Shown: one piece after another, positions 1 through 5,791 of the stretch
Position numbering within the stretch: position 1 is the first letter of the stretch
How the letters are laid out: each line of letters opens with the position of its first letter
Assembly: GCA_964496595.1 (NCBI GenBank)
Contig: CAZCAI010000211.1
Location: forward strand, 1 to 6,595
Source: JAAAOZ01 sp964496595
Lineage (GTDB): Bacteria; Chloroflexota; Anaerolineae; B4-G1; SLSP01
DNA: 6,595 nucleotides
Direction of reading: 5' to 3'
Notes under the pieces: generated by a model
Seen by the model: only the letters and a program-made list of their open reading frames with translations
Databases searched by the model: none
What the model was told of the DNA's origin: nothing
Translations under genes and position numbers: made by a program

Positions 1-5
1 GGGCT

Positions 6-41
6 TCGCCGCGCAGCGGCCCGCGCCAAATTCGTTTTTTT
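6..41 (+). terminator. Palindrome followed by T-tract, possible end of an upstream unit
   Basis: GCCGC at 8-12 and GCGGC at 16-20 form a 5-bp GC-only stem with a GCA triloop. A run of seven T lies at 35-41, about 14 nt after the stem, so this is not a textbook intrinsic terminator. Positions 6-25 recur with one mismatch at 5013-5032, where a T-run also follows. It lies directly before the reverse transcriptase gene and could end whatever lies upstream of the window. It could instead be a dispersed palindromic repeat. Confidence 0.35.
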
Positions 42-72
42 AGCAGCTTCATCCGTCGTTCAAGGAGATCTG

Positions 73-1164
73 ATGGTCAAACGCTATAGCAACCTCTATC
101 CCCACATCGTCACCTTTGAAAACCTCTTCACCGCCTATCGCCGCGCGTCCAAAGGTAAACGCGGGCAGTCCGACGTGGCGGCCTTCGAGTTCAACCTGGA
201 AGCCAATCTCCTGTGCTTGCAGGAGGAGCTTCAGAGCCACACCTATCGCCCCGGCGGCTACGACTCCTTCACCATCTACGATCCCAAACAGCGGGTCATC
301 TCGGCGGCCCCCTTTCGGGATCGCGTCGTGCATCACGCCTTGTGTAACGTGATCGAACCCCTCTTCGAGCGCACCTTCATCGGCGATTCCTACGCCAACC
401 GCCAGGGCAAGGGCAACCACGCCGCCTTGGATCGCGCGCAGCACTTTGCGCGGCGCTTCCCGTACGTCCTGCAATGCGACATCCGCCAGTTCTTCCCCAG
501 TATCGACCTCCAAATCTTGCGCGGCATCTTGGCCCGCAAACTCGCCGACGACGAGACGATGGCCCTCATCGACCACATCTTGGCCAGCGGCGCGGGCATC
601 CTGGAAAGCGAGTACGACGTGGTCTACTTCCCCGGCGATGATCTCTTCGCCGCGTCCCGCCTGCGCGGCTTGCCCATCGGCAACCTCACGTCGCAGTTCT
701 GGGCCAACGTCTACCTCAACCAACTGGATCAGTACGTCAAACGCGATCTGCATTGTGGCAAGCAGCGCGGCGCTTACCTGCGCTACGTCGATGACTTCCT
801 GCTCTTTGCGGATGCCAAACGCCAGTTGTGGGCCTGGAAAGACGCCGTCCGCGAGCGCCTGGATGCGTTGCGTCTGACCTTGCACGAGCGGTCGAGCACC
901 GTCTACCCCGTCACCAACGGCATCCCCTTCCTCGGCTTTCGCATCTACCCCACGCATCGCCGGCTCAAGCGACGCAACGGCGTGGCCTTCGCCCGGCGCT
1001 ACCGCAAACACCGGGCTGCCGCCGCCCGGGGCGAGATCTCGGCGGAAGCGTTGCGCGTCCGCGTCCAGGGCTGGATCGCCCACGCCGCGCACGGCGACAC
1101 CTACGGCCTGCGTCGCGCGCTCCTGAGCGAGCCGGTCATCTTCTCAAGCAGACCCGCGCGATGA
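73..1164 (+). CDS. DGR-type reverse transcriptase
   Basis: This is a 363-residue RNA-dependent DNA polymerase, the enzyme that makes mutated cDNA from the template repeat in a diversity-generating retroelement. The reverse transcriptase motifs are in order. A first motif RVISAAPFRDRVVHHAL is at 75-91. NRQGKGNHAALDR is at 109-121. Motif A, QCDIRQFFPSID, is at 134-145 with catalytic D136. Motif B, GLPIGNLTSQ, is at 199-208, and its SQ ending (where group II intron enzymes have SP) is typical of DGR and related enzymes. Motif C is YVDD at 238-241. GIPFLGFRIYP, the last conserved block, is at 283-293. There is no maturase or endonuclease extension, and the length is normal for the family. The ATG at 73 follows AAGGAG (62-67) at 5 nt. 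The stop overlaps the next start as ATGA, so the accessory gene is translationally coupled. The matching TR/VR pair downstream makes the assignment very secure. Confidence 0.97.
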   Translation: MVKRYSNLYPHIVTFENLFTAYRRASKGKRGQSDVAAFEFNLEANLLCLQEELQSHTYRPGGYDSFTIYDPKQRVISAAPFRDRVVHHALCNVIEPLFERTFIGDSYANRQGKGNHAALDRAQHFARRFPYVLQCDIRQFFPSIDLQILRGILARKLADDETMALIDHILASGAGILESEYDVVYFPGDDLFAASRLRGLPIGNLTSQFWANVYLNQLDQYVKRDLHCGKQRGAYLRYVDDFLLFADAKRQLWAWKDAVRERLDALRLTLHERSSTVYPVTNGIPFLGFRIYPTHRRLKRRNGVAFARRYRKHRAAAARGEISAEALRVRVQGWIAHAAHGDTYGLRRALLSEPVIFSSRPAR

Positions 1165-1589
1165 AACAATCGCCCATCTTCACCAAGACCTACGACATGC
1201 TGCGCTGGCTGCTCCCGCAGACGGTCAAATTCCCGCGCCAGCAACGCTTCGTCCTGGCGGCAGCGATCCAGCAGACGGCGCTGCGCCTCCAGGAGCAACT
1301 CGTCGAGGCGGCCTATGCCGAGCACCCGCTGCCCCGCCTGCGCGAGGCCGATGTCACCCTGGCGAAGCTGCGCATCTACCTCCGCCTCTGCCGGGATTTG
1401 GAGCTGCTCAAGTTCAACCAATACGAGCACGGCGCGCGGATGCTCAACGAGATCGGGCGCCTGTTGGGCGGCTGGATGAAAAAAGCGCAACCCGCGCCTG
1501 CGGATGTGGATGAATCGCAGGCTGAAAAGCCGGGGGCCGCTGAATGGGATGCAGCGGCCGATCCCCAAAACCCGTTGGAGAAAGGTTAA
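1161..1589 (+). CDS. avd: Avd-like DGR accessory protein
   Basis: This is a 142-residue protein of the Avd/four-helix-bundle family (related in fold to the 23S rRNA intervening-sequence protein). Known members form a basic homopentamer that binds the DGR reverse transcriptase and the template RNA and is required for cDNA synthesis. Family-like features are a central FPRQQRFVLA segment at 24-33, a basic amphipathic helix LAKLRIYLRLCRDLELL at 68-84, and a final helix with NEIGRLLGGWMKK at 96-108. Residues after about 110 form a Pro/Ala/Glu-rich tail that looks disordered and is probably dispensable. The start ATG overlaps the stop of the reverse transcriptase gene (ATGA at 1161-1164) and no clear Shine-Dalgarno precedes it, which suggests coupled translation. 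The same frame is open further upstream, but that part overlaps the reverse transcriptase and is not coding. Confidence 0.9.
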   Translation: MKQSPIFTKTYDMLRWLLPQTVKFPRQQRFVLAAAIQQTALRLQEQLVEAAYAEHPLPRLREADVTLAKLRIYLRLCRDLELLKFNQYEHGARMLNEIGRLLGGWMKKAQPAPADVDESQAEKPGAAEWDAAADPQNPLEKG

Positions 1590-1600
1590 TCCGTCCGTCG

Positions 1601-1705
1601 CCTGGATGTAAACATCCAAGCCCCAAGAGCAAAGCCTCCTTCGGAGGCCAAATCCACCAGCCCGCAGGGCTTCGTTCTTTTAGCCCGTGGACTTCATCCA
1701 CGGGC
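1601..1705. repeat. Array of four stem-loops between avd and the TR
   Basis: Four perfect inverted repeats follow one another. TGGATGT/ACATCCA is at 1603-1618, GCCTCC/GGAGGC at 1634-1648, AGCCC/GGGCT with a GCA loop at 1659-1671, and GCCCGTGGA/TCCACGGGC (9 bp, 5-nt loop) at 1683-1705. None is followed by a T-run on the + strand. Read on the - strand, the largest hairpin is followed by only a weak A-rich stretch. The layout is like composite REP/MITE-type palindromic elements found between genes. It could alternatively be a structured 5' part of the template RNA. No open reading frame here looks real. Confidence 0.6.
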
Positions 1706-1755
1706 GGCGGGGCGATTCAAGAAGGCGTATAACAAAAAGGGGGCCAGATCGCGAC

Positions 1756-1879
1756 CACGCGGCGGTTCCTGGAACAACAATGAGAGGAACGCGCGCTGCG
1801 CCTACCGTAATAGGAACAATCCCGACAACTTCAATAACAACAACGGGGTGCGAGTGGTGGTCTCCATAGTTTTCTCCTG
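1756..1879 (+). repeat. DGR template repeat (TR)
   Basis: This non-coding template is copied by the reverse transcriptase and transferred into the variable repeat. It aligns without gaps to 4807-4930 (offset 3051): 105 of 124 positions are identical. All 17 differences up to 1868 are at TR adenines, and the only non-A differences are at 1872 and 1874. Read in the frame of the target gene it contains twelve AAY (Asn) codons, at 1773, 1776, 1779, 1788, 1809, 1815, 1818, 1827, 1833, 1836, 1839 and 1842. AAY can mutate to 15 amino acids but never to a stop. The A-free segment 1854-1865 and flanking GC-rich bases, followed by the diverged 1866-1879, match the expected GC-rich block plus IMH* layout. 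The TR lies between avd and the target gene, in the same orientation as both. Confidence 0.97.
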
Positions 1880-1887
1880 CCGGCAAA

Positions 1888-1910
1888 TCCCAGCGTGCAA
1901 GCACCTGGGA
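1888..1910 (+). other. Strong hairpin immediately downstream of the TR
   Basis: TCCCAG (1888-1893) pairs with CTGGGA (1905-1910), and GTGC (1895-1898) pairs with GCAC (1901-1904). This gives a 10-bp stem with one bulged C at 1894 and a two-base loop. It begins 8 nt after the TR ends. In studied DGRs, RNA just downstream of the TR is needed for priming and holds structures that bind the RT-Avd complex, so a role in cDNA initiation is plausible but inferred. There is no T-run after it, so it is probably not a terminator. Confidence 0.5.
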
Positions 1911-1948
1911 CGGAGCAGAAAACCAGCGTGATCTGATCCCGGTCGCGT

Positions 1949-1965
1949 CCAGCGTGAACCGCTGG
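1949..1965 (+). other. Second hairpin in the TR-to-target spacer
   Basis: CCAGCG (1949-1954) and CGCTGG (1960-1965) form a 6-bp stem with a 5-nt loop, between the TR and the target gene. It may belong to the same structured RNA as the hairpin at 1888-1910. A short GC-rich inverted repeat is not rare in such DNA, so its significance is uncertain. Confidence 0.3.
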
Positions 1966-2052
1966 CCGGCCAAATACAAACCGGGGCGCAAACCCCACCC
2001 CCCCGCGCCCTGCCGTCAACCCGGCGCGACGCGGGGGGAACTAAAGACAAAC

Positions 2053-2060
2053 GAGAGGTG
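2053..2060 (+). promoter_or_regulatory. Ribosome binding site of the NACHT target gene
   Basis: GAGAGGTG lies five to six bases before the ATG at 2064. A GTG in the same frame at 2058 overlaps this site and is therefore unlikely to be the start. The site decides in favour of the ATG at 2064. Confidence 0.6.
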
Positions 2061-2063
2061 TCT

Positions 2064-4931
2064 ATGCCTGATCCTACTATCCACGCAGAAGGCGGCGGCT
2101 TCGCCGGAGATATTGAAGCCGGCACCGTCATCGGCCGCGATCAAATTGTCGTCCTCAGCGGGTACACCGGAGCTGATCTGGAGCGCGTGTTGGAGACGCT
2201 GCGCGAGGCGCTGGCGACGAAACGCACCACATTGTGCGCCCAACCGGCCACGGAGCGGCTCGCTATCGCCACGCCAGAGGGCCCGCCGCTGGTGCTCTCC
2301 GCCCAAGCTGCCACAGACCTGGCCGCCGTTGCCGCGCGCCAGGCCAGCGAAACGGCCTATCTGGCAGCCCTGCAAGTACATCCCCGTTATGGGCGGTGGG
2401 CCGCGCAATTCGTGCCCCTGGCGGGGACGCTGACCACGCGCGATCGCGCGCCCAACTGGGTCGAATGCCAGCCGGAATTCACGCTGCTGGAATTGCACGG
2501 GGAAGGGGCGCAGCGCCAGCTTCGACGCACGCCCCTCAACGACATCACCGAGGCCACGATGCAGCACGACACCCTGGCCCTGCTCGGCGAGCCAGGCTCC
2601 GGCAAAACCACCACACTCTACAAGCTGGCCCTCGATGCCGCGCGCGAGCGCCTGACCGGAGGCGAAGCCGGGGTGCCGCTTTACCTGCCCCTGGCCGATT
2701 ACCGCAACTACGCCACGCCGCACGACTTCGTCGCGGCGCGCTGGCGGCAACATGTGGGCCGCGACGATCTCGACACCTACCTGCGCCAGGGCCAACTGCT
2801 GCTGCTCTGCGATGCCCTCAACGAGATGCCCTTCCGCAATGACCGCGATTACCGCGCGCGGGTGGGCGCGTGGCGGCGTTTCATCGCCGATTGGCCCGGC
2901 AACCAGGTGCTCATCTCCTGCCGCAGCCGCGATTACAGCGAGCCGCTGGGCCTGCACCAGGTGGAGATCGCTCGGCTGGATGACGCCCGTGTGCGCGACT
3001 TCCTCGCCAAATACGTGCCCGATCACGCCACAGCCGCCTGGACGTGCCTGGAAGATAGCGCCCTGCTCGATCTGGTACGCAATCCCTATTACCTGTTGAT
3101 GCTGGCCTACCTCATCGAACGGGGTGGCGCGTGGCCGACGCGCCCCGCCGAGTTGTTCCGAGGCTTCGTGCGCACCCTCCTGGGGCGTGAAGCCCAACGT
3201 GGGCACGCCGATTGGCCCGGCGAAGAGGCGCTGGAAGCCGCGTTGGCGGGACTGGCCGAAGCGCTGCAACCGCTGGGCCAGGGCACGCGCTTGCCCCGCG
3301 CCGAGATCGCAACGCGCATCCCCCAAGAGGTTGCCACATCCGAGGGGCCGCGCGCCATCGATCCGGCTACGGTTGTGCATCTAGGCCTGGCTGCGACGCT
3401 GCTCGATACCGAGCGGGTGCCGGATGACACCGAACACCTGCGCTTCTACCACCATCAGGTGCAGGAGTATTTCGCGGCGCGGGCGCTGGTGGCGCGCTTC
3501 CAGGCCGGGGAATCCCTGGCCGACCGCTGGCGGCAACCGCGCAGCCAGCGGGAGATGCCCGATCCCGGCCCGTTGGGCGATTACGAGCCGCTGCCCCCGC
3601 CGCCGACCACCGGTTGGGAGGAGCCTACCGTACTCGCGGCCGGGCTGGCCTCAGATGCTGCCGCCTTTGTGGATGCCGTGCGAGCGGCCAATCCCGTCCT
3701 GGCGGCCCGGTGCGTGACCGAAGGCCGTCTGGACTTGCCCGATGTGGTTGCGCGGATACAGGCCGATTTGTTGCACGAGATCGAGGCGCCGCGTGGGCAT
3801 CTGCGGGCGCGGATTGCGGCGGGCGAAGCCCTGGGGGAGCTTGGCGATCCGCGTTTTGAGGCCCTCCAGGTCGATGGGCAGCGCGTGATCCTGCCGCCGC
3901 TGGTCGAAGTCCCCGGTGGCTCATTCAAGATGGGTTCGAGTCGGTGGCACGTGCTGCGCCTGGCGCTGCGCGGCTTCACAGCCGCCCAGGATGAGCTGCC
4001 CCGGCACTCCGTAGAGCTGCCGCCGTTTTACATCGGGCGCTATCCTGTGACCAACGCCGAATATGCGTGCTTCGTCGAGGCCGGCGGCTACACCGACGAA
4101 GCGTACTGGCCTACGCCGGCGGCGCGCGCCTGGTTGCAGGGCGAGGGCGGCAGCGGTTTTGTGAATCAATGGCTGGAACTCTGGCAGGCCGTCCAGGCCG
4201 ATCCCGAAAAAGTCCTGGCGCAACTCAAGCGCAGTGGCGTTTCGCCACAACAGCTCGATGCCGTTGAACAACTGGCGCAAATGGATGAGGAACAGGTAAA
4301 GGACCTGGTCACCAAGGAGCAAGTTGAGCGTCCCCGCGACCGTCCGGCCTACTGGGACGATGAGCGCTACAATCACCCGGCCCAACCGGTGGTCGGCGTG
4401 ACCTGGTTCGAGGCCCTGGCCTATACGCGCTGGTTGGAGCAACAGATACAGGCGGCGGGATGCGCGTTGCAGGTGTGGCGCGCTGGCCAGCTCGAAGCCC
4501 TCGACGTGAACGCTGGAACAGTCGCAGTTCATCTTCCCTCCGAAGCGCAGTGGGAATGCGCCGCGCGCGGTGCGACTCGGCGCATCTACCCCTGGGGGCG
4601 GCGGTGGGCGAGCGACCGGGCCAACACCTGGGAAGGCCACGTGCTGCGCCCGACGCCCGTGGGGGTCTATCCCCGGGGCGTGAACGCTCTGGGGATGCAC
4701 GATGCGGCGGGTAACGTTTGGGAATGGACCCGGTCACTGTATCAGCCTTATCCCTACAACCCGGAGGATGGGCGGGAAGCCTTAGATGCCGAAGGCTACC
4801 GTGTCACTCGCGGCGGTTCCTGGCTCAACTTTGAGAGGAGCGCGCGCTGCGCCTACCGTGATAGGTACTATCCCGACTACTTCAATCTCGACTTCGGGGT
4901 GCGAGTGGTGGTCTCCCTGGTTCTTTCCTGA
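2064..4931 (+). CDS. NACHT NTPase with C-terminal FGE/C-type-lectin domain, DGR variable protein
   Basis: This is a 955-residue cytoplasmic STAND-type protein with no signal peptide or membrane segment visible. Residues 1-170 match no enzyme effector that I recognise; a short glycine-rich DIEAGTVIGRDQIVV stretch lies near the start. The NACHT ATPase has Walker A GEPGSGKT at 175-182 and a Walker B-like LLLLCDALNE ending at E254 (D250). A SCRSRDY segment near 286-292 and an NPYYLLML motif follow. A helical linker carries a HEAT-like unit around 580-598 (RARIAAGEALGELGDPR). The FGE-sulfatase/C-type-lectin-fold domain starts near 613 (VPGGSFKMGS 616-625) and contains GNVWEW at 883-888 and RGGSW at 916-920. 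An extra helical insert sits around 700-756. The last 41 codons are the variable repeat. Compared with the TR, residues 921, 923, 926, 933, 935, 936, 939, 942, 943 and 944 are changed. Known DGR lectin-fold proteins bind ligands with these residues, so the inferred role is a ligand-sensing, oligomerising ATPase whose sensor is diversified, perhaps in defence or self/non-self recognition. An FGE catalytic role is unlikely. Confidence 0.93.
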   Translation: MPDPTIHAEGGGFAGDIEAGTVIGRDQIVVLSGYTGADLERVLETLREALATKRTTLCAQPATERLAIATPEGPPLVLSAQAATDLAAVAARQASETAYLAALQVHPRYGRWAAQFVPLAGTLTTRDRAPNWVECQPEFTLLELHGEGAQRQLRRTPLNDITEATMQHDTLALLGEPGSGKTTTLYKLALDAARERLTGGEAGVPLYLPLADYRNYATPHDFVAARWRQHVGRDDLDTYLRQGQLLLLCDALNEMPFRNDRDYRARVGAWRRFIADWPGNQVLISCRSRDYSEPLGLHQVEIARLDDARVRDFLAKYVPDHATAAWTCLEDSALLDLVRNPYYLLMLAYLIERGGAWPTRPAELFRGFVRTLLGREAQRGHADWPGEEALEAALAGLAEALQPLGQGTRLPRAEIATRIPQEVATSEGPRAIDPATVVHLGLAATLLDTERVPDDTEHLRFYHHQVQEYFAARALVARFQAGESLADRWRQPRSQREMPDPGPLGDYEPLPPPPTTGWEEPTVLAAGLASDAAAFVDAVRAANPVLAARCVTEGRLDLPDVVARIQADLLHEIEAPRGHLRARIAAGEALGELGDPRFEALQVDGQRVILPPLVEVPGGSFKMGSSRWHVLRLALRGFTAAQDELPRHSVELPPFYIGRYPVTNAEYACFVEAGGYTDEAYWPTPAARAWLQGEGGSGFVNQWLELWQAVQADPEKVLAQLKRSGVSPQQLDAVEQLAQMDEEQVKDLVTKEQVERPRDRPAYWDDERYNHPAQPVVGVTWFEALAYTRWLEQQIQAAGCALQVWRAGQLEALDVNAGTVAVHLPSEAQWECAARGATRRIYPWGRRWASDRANTWEGHVLRPTPVGVYPRGVNALGMHDAAGNVWEWTRSLYQPYPYNPEDGREALDAEGYRVTRGGSWLNFERSARCAYRDRYYPDYFNLDFGVRVVVSLVLS
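4807..4930 (+). repeat. DGR variable repeat (VR)
   Basis: This is the 3' end of the target gene and the recipient of mutated cDNA. It pairs with the TR at 1756-1879 with 19 differences. At TR adenines there are 10 A-to-T, 4 A-to-G and 3 A-to-C changes. Two AAY codons remain unchanged (N922, N941), as do conserved structural codons such as RGGSW and GVRVVV. The repeat ends one base before the stop codon ends (TGA in the VR, TGC in the TR). The diversified residues fall in the C-terminal lectin-fold segment, where other DGR targets carry their binding face. Confidence 0.97.
4895..4930 (+). other. GC-rich block plus IMH at the 3' end of the VR
   Basis: Positions 4895-4916 are identical to TR 1844-1865 over 22 bp. 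The following 14 bases (4917-4930) differ from TR 1866-1879 at four sites: A-to-C, A-to-G, T-to-C and C-to-T. The two changes at non-adenine bases cannot be mutagenesis scars, so this end keeps its own sequence. That is the behaviour of the initiation-of-mutagenic-homing site (IMH in the VR, IMH* in the TR), which sets the direction of transfer. The exact boundary cannot be fixed from one VR copy. Confidence 0.7.
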
Positions 4932-4969
4932 GTTCTGTACTTCTGATTTCTGGCTCCTGCTTGCTGATT

Positions 4970-4994
4970 TCTGAGGGGGGAGTCTGAGGGGGGA
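4970..4994 (+). repeat. Tandem 12-bp direct repeat after the target gene
   Basis: TCTGAGGGGGGA occurs at 4970-4981 and again at 4983-4994. A 10-bp unit, CTGATTTCTG, is also repeated at 4943-4952 and 4964-4973. Together they fill most of the spacer between the VR and the following hairpin. They may reflect slippage, or they may be part of the target-site architecture. Confidence 0.6.
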
Positions 4995-5010
4995 TGAAAT
5001 CCCCCTTCAG
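4984..5010 (+). other. Hairpin/cruciform downstream of the VR
   Basis: Bases 4984-4995 pair with 4999-5010 to give a 12-bp stem with one G-T wobble (4988/5006), a core of GGGGGAT/ATCCCCC and a GAA triloop. It lies 53 bp after the target stop codon. Several DGRs need a GC-rich hairpin or cruciform with a short GA-containing loop just downstream of the IMH for efficient target recognition, so this is a good candidate. It may also act as part of the transcription terminator of the DGR operon. Confidence 0.55.
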
Positions 5011-5012
5011 GG

Positions 5013-5046
5013 TCGCCGCGCAGCGGCTCGCGGGTCGGGGTTTTTT
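5013..5046 (+). terminator. Palindrome plus T-run ending the DGR cassette
   Basis: GCCGC (5015-5019) and GCGGC (5023-5027) form a stem with a GCA loop, only 4 nt after the previous hairpin. A run of six T is at 5041-5046. With the preceding 12-bp hairpin this is the most likely place for the + strand transcript to end. The distance from stem to T-run is longer than ideal. Positions 5013-5032 repeat 6-25 with one mismatch. Confidence 0.4.
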
Positions 5047-5069
5047 GGTTAGCCTACGCCCTTACTCCC

Positions 5070-5130
5070 CTACTCCCACCCTGGAAGCCACACCTCCCCA
5101 CGCAAGATCCCCGCGCAACCGGTCACGCGC
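5070..5130 (-). pseudogene. Remnant of the 3' end of the gene at 6266-6571
   Basis: On the - strand, 5130-5081 repeats 6344-6295 with 47 of 50 bases identical. The encoded residues RVTGCAGILRGEVWLP are the same as in the intact gene, because all three differences are at third codon positions. Upstream of the repeat the frame soon meets a TGA and the sequence no longer resembles the gene. Downstream it ends GWE and then TAG at 5070-5072. This is therefore a partial gene copy without a start, left by duplication or by insertion of the genes in between. Confidence 0.6.
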
Positions 5131-5245
5131 GAAGCTAAGATGAGGAGCGCCCATCAACTTGAAGGGGCGCGCGAGTTCGGCGCGGCAGGGAAAGGCTTAA
5201 TTCAGCAGGAGATTACGGATCAATGTGGGATTCTCGTGAGAGGTT

Positions 5246-5791
5246 TTACCGTTGCCAGCTTTCCAGGAGTTCAGCCGGTGTAGCCAGGCGGGGCAACGTC
5301 GCCTGGCAGAATGGCGCGGACAACTGGGCGGTCATCGCGTGGAAGCGGCGTGTGAGGATGGGCAAGGTGGCGCGGTAGCCATTGATCAACGGCTGATCGC
5401 TGGTTGCCAGCCAATGGACGCCCAACAAGTCGCCGGCGTCGTTGCTGCCAAAACTGGCCAGCGCCGTCATCGCCGCATCTTCGCGCGATAGGCCCGCGCT
5501 CTCCCGGATGCGCCGCGCCCAACGCGCATGATACCGGGTAGGCGACAAGACCGGCATCGCGTCAAGTACGATCCGCGCCAGGGGGTACGGTTGCAAGCGT
5601 TGGAGCACGTTAAAAGTGTAGCGGCTGATAAAGAGGGGCACGCCGCGCTCTTCGGCAACCCGCCAGAGCGACAACGCGCCGCTTTCCAGAGGCGTCAAGG
5701 AACGCTCTCGCCCATAGTGCAACCCGGTGAGGATATAGCGAACGAGGTTCTTATCGAGCAGGCACCGCATCGGCGCGGGTGGGGTGTTCAT
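5246..5791 (-). CDS. PIN-like domain protein, putative toxin or RNase
   Basis: This is a 181-residue protein that resembles PIN-domain ribonucleases, such as VapC-type toxins, which cleave RNA with clustered acidic residues holding Mg2+. An opening strand CLLDKNLVRYIL has D13. SREDAAMTALASF at 102-114 carries E104/D105 in the helix where PIN proteins have an acidic pair. LATSDQPLI at 128-136 has D132. At the usual position of the second acid, after the ISRYTF strand, N61 is seen in place of Glu, so the active site may be atypical. The start at 5791 gives a 41-nt overlap with the preceding gene. A second ATG at 5770 (protein starting MRCLLDKN) fits the PIN fold start better, and neither has a clear Shine-Dalgarno. 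The tight overlap with an acidic small gene suggests a toxin-antitoxin pair. The family call is from motif shape only. Confidence 0.6.
   Translation of the reverse strand: MNTPPAPMRCLLDKNLVRYILTGLHYGRERSLTPLESGALSLWRVAEERGVPLFISRYTFNVLQRLQPYPLARIVLDAMPVLSPTRYHARWARRIRESAGLSREDAAMTALASFGSNDAGDLLGVHWLATSDQPLINGYRATLPILTRRFHAMTAQLSAPFCQATLPRLATPAELLESWQR

Noticed and set aside
49..1092. Long - strand open frame (347 codons) opposite the reverse transcriptase
   Set aside because: It is the antisense shadow of a high-GC gene; the + strand frame has all reverse transcriptase motifs and a good ribosome binding site.
828..1160. Upstream extension of the avd frame
   Set aside because: It overlaps the reverse transcriptase, and the translation is an Arg/Pro-rich shadow; the family start is the ATG at 1161.
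73..1164. Group II intron or retron reverse transcriptase
   Set aside because: No maturase or HNH region is present, motif B ends in SQ rather than SP, and an Avd gene and TR/VR pair adjoin it; retron RTs also have different flanking RNA and motif features.
1601..1705. CRISPR-like array
   Set aside because: The four palindromes have different sequences and no conserved direct repeat with uniform spacers.
1687..1869. + strand 60-codon frame covering the TR
   Set aside because: It resembles a shadow frame at the VR only because TR and VR are homologous; the TR is a non-coding template, and this frame is not the one used in the target gene.
2016..3380. 454-codon - strand frame opposite the NACHT gene
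   Set aside because: Low-complexity Gly/Ala/Gln-rich translation antisense to clear Walker A and B motifs; a codon-bias shadow.
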